Assembly (NCBI GenBank): GCA_937901695.1
Contig: CALDJN010000212.1
Location: 1 to 22,304 of the forward strand
Direction: 5' to 3'
From: an uncultured Anaerocolumna sp.
Lineage (GTDB): Bacteria > Bacillota > Clostridia > Lachnospirales > Lachnospiraceae
DNA length: 22,304 nucleotides
Below are positions 7,739 to 15,871 of the stretch, piece after piece. How positions within the stretch are numbered: position 1 is the stretch's first letter; each line of letters opens with the position of its first letter. Position numbers and translations under genes: made by a program. The notes under the pieces are model-generated. The model did not search any database. It was not told where the DNA came from and worked only from the letters and a program-made list of their open reading frames with translations.

Positions 7739-7780
7739 GTTGTTAAAATTAATATATATATTTGACAAAACTTACAGTTT
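7739..7780. promoter_or_regulatory. Conserved 42-bp upstream element, copy 1
   Basis: This sequence is 36/42 identical to 15656-15697, with no gaps. On + it contains a direct repeat, TTGTTAAAATT then TTGACAAAACTT, 22 bp apart, and ends in TTACAGTTT. It lies 232 bp upstream of the lipoprotein start on the minus strand; copy 2 lies 249 bp upstream of another exported-protein gene. Read on +, TTGACA (7764-7769) could also be a -35 box with TTAAAT 17 bp later. Two half-sites about two helical turns apart suggest a dimeric regulator site; the regulator is not identified. The rest of the 7507-8089 spacer is AT-rich with no gene seen. Confidence 0.6.
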
Positions 7781-7987
7781 CTCATTAAATAGCACTGCCC
7801 ATATTTAAAACAATTTACGGAGAGAAAGCATGTAAAGATTGTAATTCAATATGTATGTAAAAGTTATATGGAAGACTTTTGAGAAAACATAATGCAACAG
7901 GCGAAAATAGTAAATAATCAGATTGATTCAAAACATATTTATTTTTTAAATTTTTTCCTATTATTATTAGATATTTAATTACTTAGC

Positions 7988-8016
7988 TTGACGGTCACTT
8001 TTGCCAATGATAGAAT
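7988..8016 (+). promoter_or_regulatory. Sigma-A-type promoter for the ABC exporter genes
   Basis: TTGACG (7988-7993) and TAGAAT (8011-8016) are separated by 17 bp, close to the vegetative consensus. They lie about 75 bp before the exporter start. No strong secondary structure is seen between them and the gene. Confidence 0.6.
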
Positions 8017-8089
8017 TATTATTATATTTTATCTTAGGGGTTGGGTTTTCAAGTTGATTCTATAGAGACAGGTTTGGGAGGTTTTTGCT

Positions 8090-9043
8090 TTGAACAAAGT
8101 GCTTGCATATTTAAAACCGTATAGGGGTTCCATGTTATATGGATTATTTATTAAAATTATTGGAACATTATTAGATTTAGGACTTCCATGGGTATTGGCA
8201 TACATTATAGATGAGGTAATTCCTTATAAGAAAATCTCTTATATATTGCTATGGGGACTTGTTATGATACTCCTTTCTATCGGAGCAAGGACTTTTAATA
8301 TTAAAGCTAACCGCAATGCTTCTAAAGTAGCAAAAGATGCAGTAAAAACTTTAAGACATGATTTGTATAAAAAGATTCAAAGCTTATCCGGCGCTCAAAT
8401 CGATTATTTTACAATACCTTCTTTAGAATCCAGATTAACCTCAGATACTTATAACATCCATAGTATGATTAGTATGGTACAGAGGCTTGGAGTGAGATCG
8501 CCTATTTTATTAATCGGGGGAATTGCGATTACCAGTACCTTAGAACCAGTATTGACATTAGTTCTTGTGGGTATTTTCCCCTTTCTTGTTTTAGTTGTAT
8601 TCTACATATCAAAAAAAGGAATTCCTATTTATGTCCAGGTTCAATCATCTGCAGACAGTTTGATTCGCGTTGTAAGAGAGAATATCAGCGGTATTCGTGT
8701 GATTAAAGCATTATCTAAAACCCCCTATGAAAAAGAGCGCTTTAAAAAGGTGAATAGAGAGGTTGCTAACAAAGAATTGAAAGCCGGTATGACCATGGCT
8801 GTTACTGACCCCATGATGAGTCTGCTTTTGAATTTAGGACTTACCTTAGTGGTTGTTATCGGCGCTTACCGGGTAAATAGTGGTAGTACAGAACCGGGTA
8901 AGATAGTTGCTTTCTTATCTTATTTTACACTAATGCTAAATGCTGTTATTGGTATCACAAGAATATTTGTAATCTACTCTAAGGCAAGTGCTTCTGCAGC
9001 CCGCATTGAAGAAGTATTAGTTTTAGAGGAAGATTTAAAATAA
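8090..9043 (+). CDS. ABC exporter membrane domain, separated from its ATPase by an in-frame stop
   Basis: The 317 residues are a complete type-I ABC exporter membrane domain. Hydrophobic segments lie at about residues 15-45 (with the family phrase LPWVLAYIIDEVIP), 47-68, 133-172 (two helices), 240-262 and 268-295, along with an ENISGIRVIKAL coupling region. The start is TTG 8090, with GGGAGG at 8076-8081 8 nt upstream. The frame ends with TAA at 9041-9043 and continues in the same frame as the ATPase from ATG 9044. With the ATPase it would form a 564-residue exporter of normal length. This may be a nonsense mutation, or a genuine split at the interdomain linker. The likely partner is the full exporter at 9802. 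Confidence 0.88.
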   Translation: MNKVLAYLKPYRGSMLYGLFIKIIGTLLDLGLPWVLAYIIDEVIPYKKISYILLWGLVMILLSIGARTFNIKANRNASKVAKDAVKTLRHDLYKKIQSLSGAQIDYFTIPSLESRLTSDTYNIHSMISMVQRLGVRSPILLIGGIAITSTLEPVLTLVLVGIFPFLVLVVFYISKKGIPIYVQVQSSADSLIRVVRENISGIRVIKALSKTPYEKERFKKVNREVANKELKAGMTMAVTDPMMSLLLNLGLTLVVVIGAYRVNSGSTEPGKIVAFLSYFTLMLNAVIGITRIFVIYSKASASAARIEEVLVLEEDLK

Positions 9044-9784
9044 ATGAATATAGAACCGGTTCAGACAGAGTATCATATAGAATTCCAAAAGGTATCTTTC
9101 TCTTATACGAAAGAGCCTTGTATCGAAAACATCAGTTTTGCCCTAAAACGAGGTGAAAGCCTTGGTATCATAGGTTCAACCGGTTCCGGAAAAACAACGC
9201 TGATTAACCTGTTAATGCGCTTTTATGATGTTTCACATGGAAGTATTCTTATAAATGGAAGAGATGTAAGAAGCTATCCTAAACAGGAACTTCGTAAAAA
9301 GTTTGGTGTGGCATTTCAAAATGATGTATTATTTGCAGATACGATTTATGAAAATATAAAGCTGGGAAGAAATCTGTCCAGAGAGCAGGTACAGACGGCT
9401 ATTACACATGCCCAGGCAGACTCCTTTGTTCAGGAACTGGAGGGAAAACTGGACTTTAAACTGGCAATTAAGGGAAGCAATTTAAGCGGCGGTCAAAAAC
9501 AAAGGCTATTGATAGCGAGAGCTTTAGCCGGAAACCCGGAGATATTAATACTGGATGATTCCTCCAGCGCATTGGATTATAAAACTGACTCACTGCTTAG
9601 AAAAGCAATTAGAGAACAGTATCATGATACTACCAGTGTTATCATTGCCCAGAGAATCAGTTCCATTATGAAGCTGGATCATATTCTTGTAATTGAGGAG
9701 GGAAAAATGGCTGGCTACGGAACCCATGAAACCTTGTTAGAAACCTGTGGGGTATATCAGGAAATCTATCATTCACAGATGTAA
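9044..9784 (+). CDS. ABC exporter ATPase domain with non-consensus catalytic residues
   Basis: The 246-residue nucleotide-binding domain shows Walker A GSTGSGKT (residues 44-51), Q-loop Gln92, signature LSGGQ (147-151) and Walker B ILILDD (167-172). Asp172 stands where the catalytic Glu normally is, and the H-loop reads IIAQR with Gln203 in place of His. This is the pattern of the degenerate half of heterodimeric exporters such as BmrCD or TM287/288. ATG 9044 follows the TAA of the membrane-domain frame directly. AGAGGAAG at 9025-9032, about 11 nt upstream inside that frame, could serve reinitiation. It was probably one polypeptide with 8090-9043 in the ancestor. The cargo is unknown. Confidence 0.9.
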   Translation: MNIEPVQTEYHIEFQKVSFSYTKEPCIENISFALKRGESLGIIGSTGSGKTTLINLLMRFYDVSHGSILINGRDVRSYPKQELRKKFGVAFQNDVLFADTIYENIKLGRNLSREQVQTAITHAQADSFVQELEGKLDFKLAIKGSNLSGGQKQRLLIARALAGNPEILILDDSSSALDYKTDSLLRKAIREQYHDTTSVIIAQRISSIMKLDHILVIEEGKMAGYGTHETLLETCGVYQEIYHSQM

Positions 9785-9801
9785 GAAAGAAGGGAGCAAA
9801 C

Positions 9802-11595
9802 ATGGCTGTAAATCCGGGACCGTCAAAAAGAGGAGTCAGTATAAAAAATGAAAGACCAAGAGATGCCAAATATGTTTTAAAACGTCTCTGGTCTTATATA
9901 TATCATTATAAATGGTTATTAGCCTTAGCAATTATTTTAACTCTTGCCGGTAATGTATTTGCTCTCTTAGGACCTATGCTATCCGGTTATGCTATTGATG
10001 CTATTGAGCTAGGTGAGGGAAGGGTAATTATTAAGGATGTTTTATATTTTGCAGGGTGGATGATTGTGTTTTACATTGTTTCCTCTTTCTTTGCATATCT
10101 GCGTTCCATATTGATGATTCAGTTAAGTCAAAAAATTATTTATAAAATGAGAGAAGATGTCTTTACCAAAATGGTAGAATTACCAGTTGGATATTTTGAC
10201 AGGAATCAGGCGGGAGATATTATCAGCAGAATATCTTACGATATAGATACCATCAATACGTCCCTTTCTACAGATATTGTACAAATAGTTGCCAGCATAA
10301 TAACGGTAATAGGTTCTTTGATTATGATGATAATTATATCGCCGGTTCTGGTATGGGTAATGCTGATTACCATACCTCTATCCCTATTATATACAAGATT
10401 TATGTCCAGGAAGGTACGTCCCCTTTTTCGAAAGCGCTCGGCTAAATTAGGAGAGCTAAATGGTTTTACAGAGGAAATGGTATCAGGGTTAAAGACCATA
10501 GAAGCCTATGCTTCCGAAGACGCTGTTATGGAAGGTTTTGATGTTATTAATGAGGAAACGACGGAAGCTTATTATCAAGCCGAATTCTACGGCAGTACTA
10601 TGGGACCAACGGTTAACTTTATTAATAATATTTCCTTATCCTTTATTACGGTGTTTGGTGCAATATTTTATTTAAGGGGAAATATGTCACTTGGTAATAT
10701 ATCTTCCTTTATACAATACAGCCGTAAATTCTCTGGCCCTATTAGTGAAACAGCCAATATTATTAGTGAACTCCAGTCTGCTGCAGCCGCTGCCGAGAGA
10801 GTATTTAAGCTTATGGATGAGGCGCCGGAAGTGTTGGATAAAGAGGGAGCACAAGAATTAGAAGAAGTAGAAGGAAAAGTGGATTTAAAAGATGTTACTT
10901 TTGGTTACATACCGGAGAAGGTAATCTTTGAGAAATTAAATCTTACAGCAAAGCCCGGCAGTTTAACCGCTATTGTAGGACCTACAGGTGCGGGAAAAAC
11001 TACTATTATAAATCTTCTTATGCGTTTTTATGATATATGGGATGGAAAGATACTTATTGATGAGAAAGAAACAAGAGACCTGACAAGAAAAAGCCTTCGA
11101 AAGTCCTTTGCCATGGTATTGCAGGATACCTGGCTGTTTCGGGGGACTATCTTTGATAATATAGCTTACGGCAAAGAAAATGCTACTATGGATGAAGTAG
11201 TTAAAGCTGCCCAAATGGCAGGAATTCATTCCTTTATTAAGCGTCTTCCTAAGAAATATTATACTATAATCAGTGAGGATGGCTTTAATATATCAAAGGG
11301 GCAGAAACAGCTGCTTACTATTGCCAGAGCCATGCTGTTAGATGCCAAAATGCTAATTCTAGATGAGGCAACTTCTAATGTAGATACAAGAACGGAAGTA
11401 AAGATACAAAAAGCAATGGTTAAACTTATGGAGAATAAGACCTGTTTTGTTATTGCACATAGATTATCTACTATTCAAGGTGCCGATAACATTTTGGTAG
11501 TGAGTGAAGGAAAAGTAGTGGAGCAGGGAAATCATAAGGAATTGATGGAGAAGAAAGGATTTTACTATAAGTTGTATCAGTCACAGTTTGAGTAA
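9802..11595 (+). CDS. ABC exporter, full-length membrane domain plus ATPase
   Basis: A 597-residue type-I exporter half. The membrane domain spans about residues 25-320, with helices near 35-65, 80-105, 155-200 and 270-292. The ATPase is at about 355-597. It has Walker A GPTGAGKT (393-400), Gln441, signature ISKGQ (497-501, instead of LSGGQ), Walker B LILDE with catalytic Glu522, and H-loop His553. The normal Walker B/His with a weakened signature complements the preceding ATPase, which has a normal signature but lacks the Glu and His. That predicts a heterodimer with one competent site. ATG 9802 has AAGGGAG just upstream and follows the previous stop by 17 bp, so the genes are co-transcribed. 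Multidrug or lipid export is the family norm, but the substrate here is not shown. Confidence 0.95.
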   Translation: MAVNPGPSKRGVSIKNERPRDAKYVLKRLWSYIYHYKWLLALAIILTLAGNVFALLGPMLSGYAIDAIELGEGRVIIKDVLYFAGWMIVFYIVSSFFAYLRSILMIQLSQKIIYKMREDVFTKMVELPVGYFDRNQAGDIISRISYDIDTINTSLSTDIVQIVASIITVIGSLIMMIIISPVLVWVMLITIPLSLLYTRFMSRKVRPLFRKRSAKLGELNGFTEEMVSGLKTIEAYASEDAVMEGFDVINEETTEAYYQAEFYGSTMGPTVNFINNISLSFITVFGAIFYLRGNMSLGNISSFIQYSRKFSGPISETANIISELQSAAAAAERVFKLMDEAPEVLDKEGAQELEEVEGKVDLKDVTFGYIPEKVIFEKLNLTAKPGSLTAIVGPTGAGKTTIINLLMRFYDIWDGKILIDEKETRDLTRKSLRKSFAMVLQDTWLFRGTIFDNIAYGKENATMDEVVKAAQMAGIHSFIKRLPKKYYTIISEDGFNISKGQKQLLTIARAMLLDAKMLILDEATSNVDTRTEVKIQKAMVKLMENKTCFVIAHRLSTIQGADNILVVSEGKVVEQGNHKELMEKKGFYYKLYQSQFE

Positions 11596-11611
11596 GATGC
11601 TTTGTAAAAAA

Positions 11612-11685
11612 ACATCTATATAAAATAAAGCTGATTAGTTTCTTTAGCATAATCGGCAATCATCTATTTATACATTTATAGATGT
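11612..11685. other. Nested inverted repeats after the exporter genes
   Basis: ACATCTATA (11612-11620) pairs with TATAGATGT (11677-11685). Inside it, GCTGATTA (11630-11637) pairs with TAATCGGC (11650-11657, one wobble pair). No strong T-run follows directly. It may be a weak terminator or an RNA-stabilising 3' structure for the + transcript; the stronger candidate lies at 11749. Confidence 0.4.
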
Positions 11686-11748
11686 GAATAAAAGAATTGG
11701 AATTTTAGGCTTGCATATCTATAAATTTAATACCTATAAAAACCTATA

Positions 11749-11781
11749 AAAGAAGAAGTAGTCTGGAAATACTTCTTCTTT
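11749..11781. terminator. Bidirectional terminator hairpin between convergent operons
   Basis: AAAGAAGAAGTA (11749-11760) pairs perfectly with TACTTCTTCTTT (11770-11781) around a 9-nt loop. It lies between the + exporter genes and the end of the minus-strand permease gene. On the minus strand it is followed by a T-rich stretch, so it fits termination there at least as well. GC content of the stem is low, hence moderate confidence. Confidence 0.55.
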
Positions 11782-11796
11782 CATAAAGTTTTGGAT

Positions 11797-14022
11797 TCAG
11801 GGCAAGGTCATACTATCCACTATACTTATTTTCTTCATTAACATGTTGATAATACATTCTGACAATACTGAAACAAAAATAAGAATTAATATCCCTATAA
11901 ATAACCCCCACCAGGGAAATGTCCAGGAAACACTATATTCGGTTAAATATACTTTTTGAATTAATACGGAGCATATAATACCCATGAAAGTTCCAGGAAT
12001 CAATGCTTTGATTGAATTCAACAAACTTTCGACTCCTTTCATTTTCCTGATGGATTCTGGCGTCATGCCTACTGAAGAGAAAATTGCAAATTCTTTCATA
12101 CGTGCACGGTTTATGGTCCATGTAACGATAAAATTACTAAACAAACAAATAAGTAATAAAATTATTACTAATCCGGTCAATAAATACCGGATACCTGCAA
12201 TGCTTGCCTGCTCCTCTCTGATTTGTTCATCATAATTATAAATTTTTCCGTACACCTGTGTCTGCTTATCCAGGTAAGTAGATATTGATTTTTCCAATTT
12301 ATCCGCTTCATTAACCATCCCGCGTAAAAAAACATTGTGGTTTCCTGGATCTCTTTCCGCAAATGGACGGTGTGGCTCTAATGATAAAAAAGTATCTTCA
12401 GATACTAAGATAACAAGACTGGTTGATGCTTCGACCTTAGTATATTCCGGAGAATAATCTATAGCAGCAGCTATCTTTACTTCTATAGCATCATCATTTG
12501 GGTTGCTTAATTCTGAATCAGAAACATGAGTAGAATAAATGGGAAGTATGTCACCTGACTCAAGATGAAACAAATTTCCTTTTTCTTGCATTCCATCATG
12601 TCTCCATGTACGCTGGTCATTAATAAAAATACCTGTATTTTCGTTTAAGGTTTTAATATCAATACCTTCGTTATGACATATGGAATAAAGGGTGTCGTTA
12701 TCAACACTTAAAAGAACAACATCCGGTTGTCTTCCGGATCCCTGAAACAATCCGGAACGATATCCTGTTTCGGACAATGGCAGGGGATTTCTCAGTTCAA
12801 ATGCCGTTTGACGGATTAAACTTAGTTGATTATCTGAAATCTGCATAAGCTCATCTGCTGTTTGTCCAAGAAGTTTATTATCATCACAAGAAAGCTGAAT
12901 ATCAATATTGTAGTCCATTCCGCTATAAGTCATAGATATCACATCATTTGTATAATGACTGAAACTGGACAGTGCCATGGATAATGCAATGTTCACAGAT
13001 AATGCCACCAGAACCGGATAATATTGGCGTTTAAAGCGTCTATGGGTTTTATAGGCCAGCTGTCCTTCTATATTAAATAATTTCGATATAAGTTTTGATA
13101 CAGAATTAGAAAGAACAGAATCTCCAGTTTTATGTTTCTGTTCCCATTTTGATATATATATTTGCTGATTTTGCCCTATTGCCTCTATTGGTCTAATCTT
13201 TGCTACTTTTTTAGCTGACGAATAAGCAGATGCCAAAATAATCACAATAGAAACGATTATTATAGCAATTATAAATGGAATGGATATTACAATCTCTACT
13301 GGAGGAAACTTTTCCAGTCCTTTCAGCATATCATCTAATTTACTCCTGGATAGATCTAACAGATAAACACCAAACACTAAGCCAAAAGGCATGGCAATAA
13401 AAATATATACCATACTCTCAAATAAAATCATTCTGCTTATTTGACTGCCGCTTGCACCAATACTGGACAAGAGTGCAAAATCCTGCTCCCTCTGATAAGC
13501 GGATATTTTTAATACTGCTCCCAAGGTTAAAACAGATGCCAGCGTTATAATTGTAATAAGAATTACAAATATCAGCAAAAATGCATACATACCATTTTGT
13601 TTATCTAAATCTCCGTATGACACTAATAGCTCCCAGTTATGATCCTGATATATAGAATCAAGGGAATATTCACTTAACTTTTCTTTCATAATTCTTGTGG
13701 TAAATAATCCTGGTTTATCTACAGTCACAAAAAGTACTGCTTTGTTATCCACTGTGTCAAGAAAAACTTCTGAAAACCAGGAGTCCTTTTTGAAACCTTC
13801 TTCCAAACCTTTAAGCGTATTTCTATCTTCGGCAACAAATTTATAGTGATATGTACCAGAGGTGTCAATGGCCCAACGCCGTAACACATCTTGAAAGCTG
13901 GCGGCAAAATTAAATATTGCTGATAATACAGCAATCATTAAAATAGTCATAAAAAATGTCAGTAAAGTCTGAATAAAGTGTTTCTTAATATGGCGGAGAG
14001 TGGATATAAATAAAATCTTCAT
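11797..14022 (-). CDS. FtsX/MacB-type ABC transporter permease with large extracellular domain
   Basis: The 741-residue membrane protein has two FtsX-like halves. Helices are seen at about residues 18-40, 146-172, 195-225, 243-268, 330-348, 620-645, 668-690 and 705-730. The region between about 350 and 615 is a long, mostly hydrophilic, probably extracellular domain. This is the layout of permeases that move lipoproteins or peptides or resist antimicrobials, working with a LolD/MacB-type ATPase. Its ATG (14020-14022) lies 2 nt after the stop of the ATPase gene, with AAGGTGG in the ATPase end as ribosome site, so translation is coupled. The small secreted protein upstream is a candidate cargo or target (inference). 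A two-component pair, common beside BceAB transporters, is absent from the window. Confidence 0.88.
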   Translation of the reverse strand: MKILFISTLRHIKKHFIQTLLTFFMTILMIAVLSAIFNFAASFQDVLRRWAIDTSGTYHYKFVAEDRNTLKGLEEGFKKDSWFSEVFLDTVDNKAVLFVTVDKPGLFTTRIMKEKLSEYSLDSIYQDHNWELLVSYGDLDKQNGMYAFLLIFVILITIITLASVLTLGAVLKISAYQREQDFALLSSIGASGSQISRMILFESMVYIFIAMPFGLVFGVYLLDLSRSKLDDMLKGLEKFPPVEIVISIPFIIAIIIVSIVIILASAYSSAKKVAKIRPIEAIGQNQQIYISKWEQKHKTGDSVLSNSVSKLISKLFNIEGQLAYKTHRRFKRQYYPVLVALSVNIALSMALSSFSHYTNDVISMTYSGMDYNIDIQLSCDDNKLLGQTADELMQISDNQLSLIRQTAFELRNPLPLSETGYRSGLFQGSGRQPDVVLLSVDNDTLYSICHNEGIDIKTLNENTGIFINDQRTWRHDGMQEKGNLFHLESGDILPIYSTHVSDSELSNPNDDAIEVKIAAAIDYSPEYTKVEASTSLVILVSEDTFLSLEPHRPFAERDPGNHNVFLRGMVNEADKLEKSISTYLDKQTQVYGKIYNYDEQIREEQASIAGIRYLLTGLVIILLLICLFSNFIVTWTINRARMKEFAIFSSVGMTPESIRKMKGVESLLNSIKALIPGTFMGIICSVLIQKVYLTEYSVSWTFPWWGLFIGILILIFVSVLSECIINMLMKKISIVDSMTLP

Positions 14023-14024
14023 AG

Positions 14025-14696
14025 TTACACCACCTTGTCTAACGCAATATGACCATCCTTCATAAATATTCGACGCTTTGCAATACTGCTGACATTTTCA
14101 TCATGGGATACCATAATAATTGTTTGACCATAATTTTCATTTGCTGTTCTTAATAGGGTTAAAACTTCCTCTGTATTTTCACTATCCAGATTTCCTGTTG
14201 GCTCATCCGCTAATATTAGGGAAGGTTTTGACATCAGTCCACGTCCTATCGCTACACGCTGTTGCTGTCCTCCGGATAATTGATTGGGGAGATGTTTTCT
14301 ACGTTCTGATAAACCAAGTAATTCTAACAAGGACATAAGCATTGCTCTGTCTATTTTTTTACCATCAAGCATTAAAGGTAAAATAATATTCTCCTCAACA
14401 GTCAAAGTGGGTATCAAATTAAATGACTGATAAATCATACCAATATGCCTGCGTCTAAATATTGCTTGTTCCGATGGCTGTAACTTACTAATATTTTTCC
14501 CTTCAATAAATACATTTCCTGAAGTGGGAATGTCTACTCCTGCCATCATATGAAGCAATGTAGATTTTCCTGAGCCTGATGGACCCATGATTGCAAGAAA
14601 TTCGCCTTTTTTTATTTCAAGATTCACATTATCTAACGCTACTACTGCGGAATCACCAATTTTATAAGTTTTTGTAAGATTTTGAATTGTTAACAT
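14025..14696 (-). CDS. MacB/LolD-type ABC transporter ATPase
   Basis: A complete 223-residue ATPase with Walker A GPSGSGKS (residues 38-45), Q-loop IYQSFNLIPTLTVEEN (about 88-103), signature LSGGQ (140-144), Walker B ILADEPTGNLD (161-171) with catalytic Glu165, and H-loop His198. The combination of SFNLIPTLTVEEN and DEPTGNLD is typical of ATPases serving FtsX/MacB permeases. The start ATG at 14694-14696 is preceded by AAAGAAAGG about 8 nt upstream. It is co-transcribed with the permease at 11797. Its upstream region contains the perfect hairpin at 14787-14824, so transcription may come from a nearby promoter or by read-through from the secreted-protein gene. Confidence 0.95.
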   Translation of the reverse strand: MLTIQNLTKTYKIGDSAVVALDNVNLEIKKGEFLAIMGPSGSGKSTLLHMMAGVDIPTSGNVFIEGKNISKLQPSEQAIFRRRHIGMIYQSFNLIPTLTVEENIILPLMLDGKKIDRAMLMSLLELLGLSERRKHLPNQLSGGQQQRVAIGRGLMSKPSLILADEPTGNLDSENTEEVLTLLRTANENYGQTIIMVSHDENVSSIAKRRIFMKDGHIALDKVV

Positions 14697-14786
14697 GTAT
14701 AGTACCTTTCTTTATACAATTTCTCTTGTCATAATTCTGGTATGTGTTATTTTATATGGATTTAACTTTTTTAGAAATTACGATAG

Positions 14787-14824
14787 TAGGCTTTCTATGA
14801 AGTTATAATATCATAGAAAGCCTA
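14787..14824 (-). terminator. Perfect 14-bp hairpin between secreted-protein gene and ABC operon
   Basis: TAGGCTTTCTATGA (14787-14800) pairs perfectly with TCATAGAAAGCCTA (14811-14824), with a 10-nt loop. It follows the stop of the minus-strand secreted-protein gene by 54 bp and precedes the ATPase start by about 90 bp. No T-run follows on either strand. It may therefore be a partial terminator, an RNA-processing or stability structure that lowers ABC expression relative to the secreted protein, or an operator. Confidence 0.5.
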
Positions 14825-14878
14825 ACATATCATTTATTGTATAATTATATCTTTAGCTAATTGCAAAAGCTCTATAGA

Positions 14879-15406
14879 TTAAATTTGATTACCGCTTTCA
14901 CTAATACGAATTGTTACTAAGCAATCTCTGCTCAAACCTATAACATTAGTAACGGTAAAGGAAAATGTAACATAAGCATACTTGTTAAATATTCCTCCAT
15001 ATCTGCCAGTACCGGAAGTTGTGCTGACATTGGAAGTAGTCGCATTTGATGGTATATAGTCCCATCCTCCTCTTGGATTACTAACACTGACATCTCCATC
15101 ACCCCATGTAAAATATCCTTCTGCATAATAAAATGTTGATTGGCTTAAACCATTGTCCCAAGTTAACTCTTTTTCATTCTTAAACCAACCTGAGCCGGAA
15201 CTCGCTAAAGATGTAATGCCTTTACTTCCAGCATCTGGTTTAAAATAAATTTTTTCTGTTACTTGATTACCATCCTCATCAACATAATAAAACACTTCAA
15301 TTGGATCACCATAATCAATTGCCTTTTCTGCAGCCATCACTGGAGTCGCTGCAAAAATTGATAAAAACATTGCCATAGTTAAAAAAACACTGATAATTCG
15401 CTTCAT
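14879..15406 (-). CDS. Small secreted protein of unknown family
   Basis: The 175-residue protein has a clear Sec signal peptide: MKRIIS, then a hydrophobic core to about residue 20, then a TPVMAA cleavage region (cut near residue 25 or 26). The mature part of about 150 residues is rich in Gly, Ser, Thr and aromatics, with one Cys. It has a WFKNEKELTWDNG segment, a GYFTWGDGDVSVSNPRGGWDY segment and a beta-rich C-terminus, AYVTFSFTVTNVIG. I recognise no enzyme motif. AGGAGG with 9-10 nt spacing supports ATG 15406. It lies upstream of an ATPase plus FtsX permease, an arrangement reminiscent of lactococcin-972-type bacteriocin clusters. Sequence similarity to that family is not evident by eye, so the function is left open. 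Confidence 0.8.
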   Translation of the reverse strand: MKRIISVFLTMAMFLSIFAATPVMAAEKAIDYGDPIEVFYYVDEDGNQVTEKIYFKPDAGSKGITSLASSGSGWFKNEKELTWDNGLSQSTFYYAEGYFTWGDGDVSVSNPRGGWDYIPSNATTSNVSTTSGTGRYGGIFNKYAYVTFSFTVTNVIGLSRDCLVTIRISESGNQI

Positions 15407-15451
15407 AGTTGTTTCCCTCCTAGAATGTTAATTTCATTAGCATGTTAAATT

Positions 15452-15573
15452 AGTTACGTTTCGGAGTAATTGGTATTTACACCAGCTCCTTGAGGTGCGT
15501 TTGATGGCATTTCCGTAAATACTGAAATACTTTAATTTAGAAACAGCATTCCTATTACGTGACAGTCGTAACT
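15452..15573 (-). other. Potentially structured 5' leader of the secreted-protein gene
   Basis: In the leader, AGTTACG (15452-15458) can pair with CGTAACT (15567-15573). This closes a region that contains GTATTTAC (15473-15480) pairing with GTAAATAC (15515-15522), with a CACC/GGTG stem inside. On the transcript an alternative GGAG..GGT/ACC..CTCC stem is also possible. I compared it by eye with common riboswitch cores (c-di-GMP-I and -II, TPP, SAM-I, THF) and saw no match. The remainder of the 15407-15871 spacer carries the 42-bp element and AT-rich promoter sequence. Confidence 0.35.
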
Positions 15574-15655
15574 TTTTAAATTATCATTGGTATCACATCC
15601 TTTCATTTCTCAATCTATGGTTCAATCATAACATAAAATATCATTAGTGCCTCAA

Positions 15656-15697
15656 GTTGTCAAAATTGATGTATGTTTTTGTCAAAACTTACAGTTT
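15656..15697. promoter_or_regulatory. Conserved 42-bp upstream element, copy 2
   Basis: This is the partner of 7739-7780. It differs at six of 42 positions, four of them transitions, with no gaps, and keeps the two TTGWYAAAA-type half-sites 22 bp apart and the TTACAGTTT end. Reading toward the secreted-protein gene on the minus strand, its end supplies TTGACA, with TATTTT 17 bp later, a possible promoter. On the plus strand TTGTCA with TATAAT 16 bp later could serve miaB. It may therefore act in either or both directions. Confidence 0.6.
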
Positions 15698-15871
15698 TTT
15701 TATAATCGCAATTGAAATTACAAATAATAAAGATTTAAAATAAACAAAATGTGGTACTTCCATTCCTCTTTGTCACAGACCATTTACATTAATATTGAAA
15801 TATTATTCTTAATACTATATAATTCTATATGATATTTTGAAAATTAGTTTAACGAAAGTTGAGATTATATT

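Noticed and set aside
7817..7833. Start of a small gene after GGAGAG (ATG at 7830)
   Set aside because: The ATG is followed directly by TAA, and no downstream frame in phase continues.
11933..12362. Small open frames on both strands within the permease gene
   Set aside because: They are shadows of the long conserved FtsX-type frame, without ribosome sites or family resemblance.
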